Assembly (NCBI GenBank): GCA_036346255.1
Contig: CM070632.1
Location: 31,584,657 to 31,648,656, forward strand
Direction: 5' to 3'
Length of the DNA: 64,000 nucleotides
Source: Ampelocalamus luodianensis
Lineage: Eukaryota; Streptophyta; Magnoliopsida; Poales; Poaceae
The notes below the pieces were generated by a model that saw only the letters and a list, made by a program, of their open reading frames with translations, ran no database searches and had not been told where the DNA came from. This document shows, one piece after another, positions 22,100 through 34,339 of this stretch (position 1 is its first letter; each line of letters begins with the position of its first letter). The position numbers were made by a program, and so were the translations under genes.

Positions 22100-24475
22100 T
22101 GTAACACCCTGGCTATTCGGAAGCCAAGATGTCACCTAAAACATCTAACATACATCCATAATGCGGAAGAATTTGAATAAAATCAACTAATGATAGTATC
22201 AAAACAATCAAGACATGATGAAGGTATCCTTCCTTCACCATCTAATCTATTTATTTCAGTTCATTGATAATGAAAGTTCACATGCGATAATAATTCAACA
22301 TCAATGTGGAGAAGGTATCCTTCCTTCACCAATTATAAATTTATTATTACAGTTCATCATTTACGAATGTAAGTGATGAACTAAATTTAATTTGAACATG
22401 AATTGGATGATGTGAACAAGTAGTGCGTGTCTACTCCTCCCAAGTGAGCCAACATCGGGGTTACCTAAAATAAACAAACAACGCAAGAGTGAGTCCACGA
22501 CTCAGCAGAAAAGAAAAGGGACATAACACACATATGAACAAGTCATCATCATAAGAGAATATGAGCATACATCGAATGAAAACTTAGGAATGCATGGCAT
22601 GAATGAATGTACTCAGGATGGACTGCACACATGCTTATCCAGATATGCGAGTGACACACCCGTCGGTGTTCACTTAAGCCCGCACCTTAACAAAAGTGCG
22701 GGGATCCAAGTCCTATATGAAGAACGTTTCATATAGGTGTCCAAAGCTGCCCATACTTGGAATTGATGGGTCTTACGTGCCCATCTTTGGAATTGATGGG
22801 TCTTTCAATCCACTCCGTGGGCGGGACATGACAATGTCCAAACACGCCCACATTGGAATGGTGGGACTTACATCCACTCCCGTGGACATAGCATGAATAA
22901 AAGGATGCATGATATGAACATGAACAATGCTAATATCATCTTTCGCATTTACTCCACATATTGATAGAACATAACCAATTCAGCATTTGGGTATCACAAG
23001 ATGTCACATCATATTCATGTAAACATTCACAATCACAAGACTTAAAACCAACAAAGTACTTGCCTTCCGCGTTGCGGCGCGTTAGCGTGCAACGATGGCG
23101 CTCCCAAACCCGTAGACTCGCGGCCTAAACAATTAAATAACGAAATAAGAACAACATAGAGCCCATCATGAATTAATATTCTACACTACCCTCTTGCACA
23201 CCCAAAACATAGTCATAACCCGAATCTGAAATTCCAGCAGCAACATGGAATCCCATCAGGACAGCAGCACGGTAAAGACCAAAACTAATGATCTGGGACT
23301 CCAAAGAGATGAGCCCAGATCCTACACGAGCTTAACAAATATATCTACAACTTTGTAGTTTGTGAGATAACCCAATTCGGCCAAACTAAATTGCTAACTG
23401 TCAAACGAAACAGCAGAACAGAATCTGACTGAGCAATTAGAACAGCAGAACTAAACGTCCATAACTTTTAAACTACAACTCCGAATTGAGTGTTCTTTAA
23501 CAATCTGAAAAGGTTATGAAATTACCTACAATAACCTAGTTGGCACGACATTCATATTTTGCCTTTAACAAAAAGTGGCACACGGGTCAAAACTAAAGAT
23601 AGAAACTTACATACAATCTGGACAGACTGACCTACAATCTGGACAGTCACAATGAAAAGTGCATAACTTTTGATCTATAAATCCAAATGAGGTGTTCTTT
23701 ATCAATCCTGAAAGCTAGTGATATCACCTTCAAAATTTGTTATGGGCAAGACCTCTGAATCACCCTCTAACTAGGCCATAAATCAACCTATACAGAGACT
23801 GCTAATTCTCGTCAGGATTCTGGACAGCAGATAATAAATCTATCATAACTTTTGACTCGAAAGTCGGAATTTAGTGTTCTTGGCGGCCACCGAAAGCTAA
23901 GAACAAAACCTACAATACTCTAGGAGATGGGATCCTCTGATTCGGCCTCTAAGATTGCGAAAACAGCCGCGCAAACTACTGGACAGAATTGAATTTCCAA
24001 CAGACAGACTTTGATCTAATCAAATTTAATCGGTTTCACTTCTACGACTAATCAAATAACAACAACCGCAATCGTTACCCTTGGAGACACGCGTGTTCGC
24101 TGAAATACCCCGCTAGATGCTCATCTCCTCTTCTTCTCCTCTCTCCTCCACCTTTCTCCTTGGCCGTGAAAGAATGGGAGAGCACCACCAAGAGAGAGCA
24201 ACGGAGTGCAAGGAGGGCGCGCACGCAGCGGCAGCGGAACACTGTAGCAATGCATGCTACAGTGGTGGGCTAGGTTTCCCCCTCCTTTTATTAGTGGCCG
24301 GCCCTCATGGGCCTCCTAGGCCAAAGCCCAAGCCCAGTTGTCAAAGAATTGCAGATTTTCCTCGTCTAAAGTTTAATTTCTCTTTTCTTTGCTTCCTTCA
24401 TTACAATAAGTTGGAGTATTACAGAAAAACCCTTTTTCGCTTACTCTCCTTCCAGAGAAACATTCGGGTATTACA
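22100..24475 (-). repeat. 3' LTR of element C
   Basis: Begins tgtaacaccctggctatt and ends gggtattaca. Hairpins at 22217-22239 and 22308-22330; hairpin cluster 22650-22880; GAGTC hairpin 22491-22503. A weak TATA-like CTAATAAAAGG lies on the minus strand at 24284-24294, and a CTGTAGCA/TGCTACAG hairpin at 24242-24262 falls about where the RNA would begin. Confidence 0.93.
22650..22880. other. Hairpin cluster in LTR of element C
   Basis: Arms CCCGCAC/GTGCGGG (22679/22696), CCTATATGAA/TTCATATAGG (22712/22728), two CCCAT/ATGGG units (22751-22800), CCCAC/GTGGG (about 22848-22866) and TCCAC/GTGGA. Element A has the same units with compensated base changes. Confidence 0.85.
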
Positions 24476-27400
24476 TTCTACCCCCTTAAATGTGATTCGA
24501 CCGAATCTAAACACATAAGCGAAAGAACAATCACTCGAGAATGAACAACGGTAACCACGCACTGTTTGTGAACAACACCGCTAAAGCTCATGCGCGAAAC
24601 TCCAACTTCCCGATAGCCTCTCCTGACGGAAAATACCACAACACAACGACGTAACACGACGCCCGATCTAACACTCAACCCGGTACTTCGGGTACACTCA
24701 TCGGACAAAACTCAAGGTAAGATCTCACTCGATGGTCAGCGCGCAAACGAAACCTCAAACTCGGATCTCCGGTACTCACTCAACACGAGAACATACAAGG
24801 CGTTACGCACTCGCGTAAGGACTCGAGAGGCGCCCTGGCGATCGCCAACTAGCTTAAAACAACCCAATATATCTTGGGTTAACCTTCCCAATGATACGAA
24901 CCACACGACAAGCACAAAGAACACGGAACTCGTGTTCCACCTCTCAATCGAACTCTTCACTAAAGCAAGGATCACCTCCTTTAACCGAAACATACGACAA
25001 AACTCTCTTTAAGCAAACTCTTTTACCAACAAAACCCATCCGAAAGCGAAAGATTCACATCGCAACTAAGCGTTACCATTTCGGTACTAAAGTGTCAAAT
25101 CCAAATCGAATTTCATCACGAAAACCTTTCCACCTTCCAAGTGGCAGTTTGCGAATAAACATCACGAAAACTAAAGGAGGAATAATTTTAAATGCCCAAA
25201 TCAAAAACTTCCTTTATTCTTCCCGAACCGATAAGAACCACACATACCAAAATTGAGTCAAACTCAACTTACGAAAGACATTGGTCAACAGACAAAGCTC
25301 ATGCGAGAATAAAGAAAATGCTTCACTAATCAAGAAGACATCTTTTTCCTTGGTTTCACTTTTTGGAATAAAATATCTCTCCAACCTTGGAATTCGAATT
25401 CATCGCATACCACACGGTCTCAAACCTCTTAATTTAACATCCTCAAATTAGGCTTAAACCAAATACATCATCACCTCCAACTTTCAAGAATAACACGAGA
25501 ATCCTCGTATACCCGCCATGAACTACATCGTAAGGGTTCTATCGACAATCATTCCACTACTCAGAATACTCCAGTTTTCTATCTCCTCTACACACAAATC
25601 TTTGGGCGACCAAAAGTCTAGCATGAAAATGGAAAGCCCAAATTTAACCTCCAAGACCCCTACAACGAATTCCTCTTATAACACATGGTGAAATCATCGG
25701 ATTAAATCTCTAACATCCCCACAATTCGACATAATCACTCATTAACATCATCAGAATCACTCACACAACATCGCAATACTTTCCAATTGTGTTACTCTAT
25801 AAAATTAATTAAGGTTTCCATACATTTGATAATCCCCAACATTTCAACATGAACCAAAGTTCGAACTACACTATACCATAGGTCCTACTTAGTCGAACAC
25901 TATACGGTTTTACTTGAAGCCATACATTCCATCTAAATCAACTTCCTCCAAGAGGTTGTGTCAAAACCAACTCATCTTCTATTACTCCTCAATAGCTTGG
26001 TAGCAAAAATCTCACCCCTACAATCACTTAACCACCACCAAACAATTGACAACTTACGCTTTGTAAAACTTTACAACACAAAATTGTTGATCCTTTCTCA
26101 AAAGAAAGAGGCGAACAAGGGCAAGTTTCACCACACAGAAAATGTTGCTGCTCACAAAGTGAGCACGAAACCAAAAGAAATAATCGATAATGAAGATATG
26201 GAAAACGAAAGTTGAGTTCACAATGGAGGGTACGCATCCTCAAAAAGGGAATAGCAAATAACCACCAATAAGAGAAAAAATGACATTGCGATTGAAACTC
26301 GACAACTCTTGAGTGAAAAGAGCAAAAGTTTATGAACAATTCGAATAACTACAAGTTACAAACTGGGCTCAAATTCTCAAATATTCCTACTGCACTCTTT
26401 CCTTTAACACAAATTAATTCTTTGACTAACATCGCTTGCCACAACGTACAAGATAAGATCTTTAGTCCAAACTACAAGGACTAATTAAGAACCAATGGAA
26501 TTCTTCAATACGTCATATTTGTTGAGAACCGTTCAACTACACAAGAAACATGAGATCCAAATAATCTCAATCACCAAACTCAAAACTTTTCCAATTACGG
26601 GATTTCATGAAAAGCAAGTAGATTAATCTCCTTTTAAGGGAACCAACATAATTTTCTTTAATTGCAGCTTCACGTTGCTAACTCAAACCAGAAATCCGTT
26701 AAGATTCAATCACATGAATCTCTAAGAAGCAACAAGACAATTCAATACCTCAATTTATTTAAAATAATTTCAGCTACCACGGTGATTCAATAGCTCAAAG
26801 AAAATATCAATAAAGCTAAACTTGAAATATTCTCATCGAACGATATCACCAAAGGCGATCAAATTACTATGGGTATTAACATCAATTTCACAACAACAAT
26901 TAGAAAACACTTCGAAAGACCCACGTGAAAAGAATGGGTTGATTCTTTCTCAAAAGAAGAGACAAATGGAAACGACTTTCACCAACTAGAAAACTCATCT
27001 ACCACTTGCAATCGAACACGGACCAAGGAAGAAACCAATTAAGCAATGAACTTATAGAACATAAGTGAAGTCCACAGTTGAAAGCATAAACCTCACAAGA
27101 AGAGAATATCGAATCTTAACAGATAAGAACAAATAAGTATTCAAAATCGAAGCACTTGCATCACTGAAGAACCATTATAACTTTGCAACATATCGTTACT
27201 CGATAAACTTCATTTACCACATAAAAGCCTGAACCCTCAAAAGATCATGAACATAAGACTTGAAATTTGATCATTTAGAGAATATCACCATAGGTGATCA
27301 AATTACTAGAATTAACCTCATTCTCACAATTTTGACGATTTAATAACATCGACAACATACACTAAACCGAGAATTATCAAACTTTATTACTCCATCCTAA

Positions 27401-28828
27401 AACTTCCCAAAGGGAATACAAACCACAAGGTTGAAACAAATTTATTATAACAAGATTATGCTAAGCAACATCAATATCACAAGGCACGATAGCAAAGACT
27501 ACTTACGAAATTAATCTACTCAACTATTGGTGTTGCTTAACACCTTCTTCACGCTCATTAACAATCGATGATGGTATTAATCATGTGTGTACATACAGAC
27601 TAATTCCATTTGTAATCACATAACCATATGTAAACATAGATTCACATTTCACCTTTGTTCAGAAATCATTTCAAAACATGATTAAATATTCACTAACATA
27701 ATTTTCTATAAACAAGGTTTCACGAATCGATACACCAGCACCCATCTGGTCCTTTATGCAAGTTTCAACAATTTTAGCATACCAGGAAATAGACAAATCT
27801 AGCTCTTACGTAATCTATAGGTTCTGAACAGATATGGACAGTCTTTATTTAACCTACACCATGTATCAAATACAAGGACATTTCAAATTAATCAATTTCA
27901 ATTTCACTACACCATGGATGGTAGTTAAGAATAATTGATTTGCACCATGCTAATAACCCAACTTGGTAACTCATATCATAACAATTTATTCGTTTAGTTA
28001 TAACTTCTCATTTTAAGCATGGCAAGACATCACAAAAGGATTCTAACACCTTACTACAGCAAAAGAGAGACTTCAAACCTCAACGCTCGAAGTAATCCAA
28101 AAGAAACACATAAAGCCAAAGCTTTCCCATGCAAACGAACTTACAGCGGAAAACTCTCACTAACCAAGCTATCAAACGAGTAAATGAGTCATTCTTTTCA
28201 ATGAGAAAGAAGGAGCAACCATGAAAACATCAATCTTGTCAATTGACAACGACCACAAGTGGTAAAAGCAACTCAACGGTTGAAAAACAATATTTGTTTG
28301 AGAGAACCAAGAGGATCTATTGAAAACCATAAACTATCATGAACCACAAACCCGGAGAAATTCATCAACCACCATAGGACAAGAATTGCCAAATTCAGAA
28401 ATCAAGAAAGAGAACAACTTTCTAAAGCAACTCACGCTTAACACCTGAAACTATGGTACTTGGGGTAACTACTCCTCTAACCACGTTCTGCGAACAGTGG
28501 TGTAACCTGGTGAATCCCAGAGTAACAACCACGACCCCCACTTCTTATCATCCATTAGCAACACGCTTCACCAAAATACTCCATTGTGAATATACAGGAT
28601 CATCTCATGACAATCATATAATTAGTTCATAGATATTGAATATCACAGCAAATCATAGATTAACCACAAGAATGATAGTACGGAAGCAATTCAAGAACAG
28701 TTCAACATGATGAATCACATCACTAGAAATACGGATATCTTGGATTACCCAAACCCCACCTCGCGTACACAAATGTGTCATTTTAATATCTTAATTACCA
28801 CGGACCTAAAGCCCGCTCGATACCAATC
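24476..28828 (-). mobile_element. Non-coding interior of element C
   Basis: Polypurine tract at 24476-24490 (coding strand tttaagggggtagaa), primer site at the right end. Between them is AT-rich DNA containing diverged long repeats: the segment starting near 26088 recurs near 26939, and each leads into a conserved palindrome (26845-26859, 27284-27298). I see no gag, pol or captured-gene motif. Confidence 0.8.
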
Positions 28829-31220
28829 GTAACACTCGGCTATTCGGAAGCCAAGATGTCACCTAAAACATCTAACATACATCCATAATGCGGAAGAATT
28901 TGAATAAAATCAACTAATGATAGTATCAAAACAATCAAGACATGATGAAGGTATCCTTCCTTCACCATCTAATCTATTTATTTCAGTTCATTGATAATGA
29001 AAGTTCACATGCAGTAATAATTCAACATCAATGTGGAGAAGGTATCCTTCCTTCACCAATTATAAATTTATTATTACAGTTCATCATTTACGAATGTAAG
29101 TGATGAACTAAATTTAATCTTGAACATGAATTGGATGATGTGAACAAGTAGTGCGTGTCTACTCCCTCCCAAGTGAGCCAACATCAGGGGTTACCTAAAA
29201 TAAACAAACAACGCAAGAGTGAGTCCACGACTCAAAGACGTCTGATAAAGGGACATAACACACATATGAACAAGTCATCATCATAAGAGAATATGAGCAT
29301 ACATCGAATGAAAACTTAGGAATGCATGGCATGAATGAATGTACTCAAGGATGGACTGCACACATGCTTATACGGTATAGCGAGTGACACACCGTCGGTG
29401 TTCACTTAAGCCCGCACCTTAACAAAAGTACGGGATCCAAGTCCTATATGAAGAACGTTTCATATAGGTGTCCAAAGCTGCCCATACTTTGGAATTGATG
29501 GGTCTTACGTGCCCATCTTTGGAATTGATGGGTCTTTCAATCCACTCGTGGGCGGGACATGACAATGTCCAAACACGCCCACATTGGAATGGTGGGACTT
29601 ACGATCCACTCCCGTGGACATAGCATGAATAAAAGGATGCATGATATGAACATGAACAATGCTAATATCATCTTTCGGCATTTACTCCACATATTGATAG
29701 AACATAACCAATTCAACATTTCGGGTATCACAAGATGTCACATCATATTCATGTAAACATTCACAATCCAAGACTTAAAACCAACAAAGTACTTGCCTTC
29801 GCGTTGCGTGCGTTAGCAGTGCAACGATGGCGCTCCCAAACCCGTAGACTCGCGGCCTAAACAATTAAATAACCGAAATAAGAACAACATAGAGCTCATC
29901 ATGAATTAATATTCTACACTACCCTCTTGCACACCAAAACATAGTCATAACCCGAATCTGAAATTCCAGCAGCAACATGGAATCCCATCAGGACAGCAGC
30001 ACGGTAAAGACCAAAACTAATGATCTGGGACTCCAAAAGAGATGAGCCCAGATCCTACACGAGCTTAACAAATATATCTACAACTTTGTAGTTGACGAGA
30101 TAACCCAATTCGGCCAAACTAAATTGCTAACTGTCAAACGAAACAGCAGAACAGAATCTGACTGAGCAATTAGAACAGCAGAACTAAAACGTCCATAACT
30201 TTTAAACTACAACTCCGAATTGAGTGTTCTTTAACAATCTGAAAAGGTTATGAAATTACCTACAATAACCTAGTTGGCACGACATTCATATTTTGCCTTT
30301 AACAAAAAGTGGCACACGGGTCAAAACTAAAGATAGAAACTTACATACAATCTGGACAGACTGACCTACAATCTGGACAGTCACAATGAAAAGTGCATAA
30401 CTTTTGATATATAAATCCAAATGAGGTGTTCTTTATCAATCCTGAAAGCTAGTGATATCACCTTCAAAATTTGTTATGGCAAGACCTCTGAATCACCCTC
30501 TAACTAGGCCATAAATCAACCTATACAGAGACTGCTAATTCTCGTCAGGATTCTGGACAGCAGATAATAAATCTATCATAACTTTTGACTCGAAAGTCGG
30601 AATTTAGTGTTCTTGGCGGCCACCGAAAGCTAAGAACAAAACCTACAATACTCTAGGATATGGGATCCTCTGATTCGGCCTCTAAGATTGCGAAAACAGC
30701 CGCGCAAACTACTGGACAGAATTGAATTTCCAACAGACAGACTTTGATCTAATCAAATTTAATCGGTTTCACGCCTCGACTAATCAAACAACAACAACCG
30801 CAATCGTTACCCTTGGAGACACGCGTGTGCCGCTGAAATACCCCGCTAGATGCTCATCATCTCTTCTTCTCCTCTCTCCTCCACCTTTCTCCTTGGCCGA
30901 CGACAATGGGAGAGCACCACCAGAGAGAGCAACGGAGTGCAAGGAGGGCGCGCATCAGTAGCGGCATCAGAAGGCGGCGGAACACTGTAGCAATGCATGC
31001 TACAGTAGTGGGCTAGGGTTTCCCCCTCCTTTTATTAGTGGTCGGCCCTCATGGGCCTCCTAGGCCAAAGCCCAAGCCCAGTTGTCAAAGAATTGCAGAT
31101 TTTCCTCGTCTAAAGTTTAATTTCTCTTTCACTGCTTCCTTCATTACAATAAGTTGGAGTATTACAGAAAAACCCCTTTTTCGTTTACTCTCCTTCCGTA
31201 GAAACATTCTGGGTATTACA
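28829..31220 (-). repeat. 5' LTR of element C
   Basis: Begins cgtaacactcgg, a damaged form of tgtaacaccctgg; ends gggtattaca. Most differences from the left LTR are small indels at CG/CHG sites. Hairpin cluster at 29384-29606. Confidence 0.9.
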
Positions 31221-34200
31221 ATAACTCATCACGAAATCAATTTCCACTTTCTATTTAGGAAAATTACGAATGAACATCACAAAAGCCAAAGAAGAAGTCA
31301 CTCGGATGTCCAAGTCAGATACTTCTTCCATTTTGTTTGAACTGGAAAGAATCATACATGCCAACACAGCACCAACTCAGATTGCGGAAGACATCAGCCA
31401 GCAACACCAAGCTCAAACGAGAATCAAGAAAACGCTTCACTACCCAAGGAAACATCATTTTTCTCATTTTTTTAGTAATAAAATTTCTCTCAAACCTTGG
31501 AATTCGAACCCATCGCATACTACACAAGCTCAAACCTCTTAATTTAACATCCTCAAATTATACTCAAACTGAAATGCGTCATCCACACCCTTTATGGAGA
31601 GACTCTCTTGATCCCATCGAACACTCTAGACAACTCCTACTAACGAAATTAATTTAACAAATGGCACCCAATGCATCTCAAAATAGATCCCATGCAATCA
31701 CACCACCTCCACCTTCCAAGATTAAACGGCTAAGAATCCTCAGAACACACGCTCATGCACTACGTCAGAAGGGTTTTCTCAAAGATCATTCCACTATTTG
31801 ATATCCGCCCTTATTCTATTTCATCTACAAAATCATTAGGCGACCAAAGACCTAGCATAAAAAAAACAAAGCCCAAATTTAACCACCAAGACCTCCACAA
31901 TGAACTTATCTTATAACAGATAGAGAAATCATCAAATTGAATCTCTAACATTCCCACAATTCCAACATACTCACTCTTTGACATCATCAGGAATCACCCA
32001 CACAAACTCGCAATACCATCCAATTGTGTTACTCTATAAAATTAATCAATGTTTCCATACCTTCGATAATTCCTAACATTTCAACATGAATTAAGGTTCT
32101 AGAATACACTATGCCATAGGTTCTACTTAGTCGTAACACCAATCATTTGCACTTCAGCGGCAATCATACCATTTGAATCGGATTTACTCCAAGAGATACA
32201 AATCAAGACTAATTCATCTTCTACTACTCCTCCAATAGCTTGGTAATAAATCTCACCCCTACAAATACTTACCACCACCAACAGTTGCCAACTTACGCTT
32301 TGTAAAACTTTGCAACACAAATCTGTTAATCCCTTCTCCAAAGAAAGAGGCAAATGAGAATAAGTTTCACCACAAAGGAAAACGTTGCTCCTCACAGTGA
32401 GCACAAAACCAAAAGAAATAATCCAATAACGATGATCTTGGAAAGGCAAAACTGGGATCATGGTTGAGGGTACACACTCCTCAAGAGAGAATAGCAAATA
32501 TCAACCAATAAGAATGCAACATTTCAGTGAAACTTGACAATGCTTGTGGGAAAGAAAAACAGAAAATAATCCTTTATCTACAACAATACCTTGCCAACTC
32601 GAACAAGATAAGATTTTAAGACAAAACCACAAGAACCACTTAAGGACCAATAAAATTCTTCGACACGTCATCTTGCTCGGATCAGTTCAACGTCCACATA
32701 AATCATGAGATCCCAATAATCTCGGCTGCAAAACTCGAAACATTTTCATTTACAAGAAATCGTGAAAAGCAAGCAATTTATTCTCCTCTTAAAGGAATCA
32801 ACAAATAATTGTTTTTTTATTACAACCTCACGTTGCCAACTCAGACCAAAGAGACTTTAAGATTAAAATCACACAAATCTCTTAAGAACCAATATATCAT
32901 TTAATTACATCATTTTGTTTAAAATAACCTCAGCTACCACATAACTCATGAGTTCCCAAAGATCATGAAAGCAAAACTCGAAATAATCTCATTTAAGCAA
33001 TATCACTATAGGTGATCAAATTACTACGAGGTTTAACATCTGTCTCACATTCTGACAATTTTTAATAGCAACGACAACATGCATTAGTACTAAGGATCAT
33101 CAAACTTTGATACTACATCCCAAAACTTTCCAAAGGAAACACAAACCACAAGGTTGAACCAAATTTATTTTAACAAAATCATACTATGCAATAGCATTTT
33201 TTTTCAAGGCACACTATCAAAGACCACTTACGAAAATCATCTACTCCAATTGTTGGTGTTGCTCAACACCAACTCCATCTCTCATTATCAATTAACTTCT
33301 TTACTTACAACTTATCACTTAATACCATAAAACTTTACAAAGGGTTTTGACACTTTCCTTTTCAAAGGGAAGGTTCTAAACTCCAACGGTCCAACTATTC
33401 CAAAGGAAATGAGTAGAATCAAAACTTTTTTTTTCAATGAAGTGGTAAAAGACAATTTCCATTATCTGAAATACCAAACGAATCACCGGACCACATTCTT
33501 TCAATAAGAAAGGTAGAACTTTCATTAAAAAAAAAGAACAATCTTGTCGATAACCGCATTTACCGGTAGCAAAGATAGCTCATCAGTCGGGGAGACAACA
33601 ATTACTCTGTCTTAACCAAAGTAAGAGAATGCAAAAGAGCTTGACGCTTTCTCTCAAAAGAGGAGCATTACACTTCATACTCAAAGTATCCTGAGAAGAA
33701 AACATTGGGGCCCAAAACTTCCACACATTTAAGAACATGCAGTTTAAAGCTTTCAATAACCGAAGTACCAAGCGATTAAACGAGTTGTGCTTCCCAACAA
33801 GAAGTGCAGAACTTTAGATAAAGGGTCAATCTCATAAATCAACGACCTTTATTATCAGCAAAACAACTCGTCATTTAGAAGATCAAAGATTTGCTTTAAG
33901 GAAACCAATAAAGAACTATGAACTCCTCTCAACTACAATGAACCACTAATCCAGGAAAACCTATCCACTGCATCTGAACAAGAATAACCATTCCAAACTC
34001 AAAGAAGACATTAATTCTCCCAAAGAAACTCATACCCAACACCTGGGACTAGTTGATTTCGAGATAGTCACTCCATTAATCTCATGCCCCAAACTTTGGT
34101 GCAACCTAGCAACCCAAGGCTACAACAACAATATAATTCTCTCGTCACCTACTATTATCACATATAACAATAATCATATGGACATATCATAAGTATTCAT

Positions 34201-34339
34201 AATCATTTCATAACAGCAGTACTCAAAGCGACATAACAAAAATGTAAACGCAATGCTTGACCCATTCCCATCTTACTGTGTGCAGTGTGTCAATTTAATA
34301 TTCAATTACCACGGACCTAAAGCCCGCTCTGATACCAAC
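31221..34339 (-). mobile_element. Interior of element D, right piece
   Basis: Starts with the second ataac copy. About 3.1 kb of AT-rich non-coding DNA, aligned by eye to the interiors of B and C, with the shared palindrome at 33002-33016. Primer site TGGTATCAGAGC (minus, 34326-34337) is intact. No coding motif. Confidence 0.83.

Larger units (their letters stand above)
22100..31220 (-). mobile_element. Full-length LARD-like element C
   Basis: LTRs 22100-24475 and 28829-31220 are flanked by a perfect ataac duplication (22095-22099, 31221-31225). A primer site with one lost base (28815-28825) and an intact polypurine tract (24476-24490) set minus orientation. The 4.35 kb interior has no recognisable protein; its small ORFs lack family motifs. 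The LTR shares its start, the gaaggtatccttcc hairpins and the hairpin-cluster layout with gag-pol element A, so C is a candidate non-autonomous partner of A's lineage. In rice, Spip/RIRE3, Squiq/RIRE8 and Dasheng/RIRE2 are known pairs of this kind. Confidence 0.92.

Noticed and set aside
24736..24993. 85-aa minus-strand ORF in element C interior, considered as an integrase tail
   Set aside because: No gypsy motif could be matched with confidence and related interiors at 21730 and 60496 do not keep the frame.
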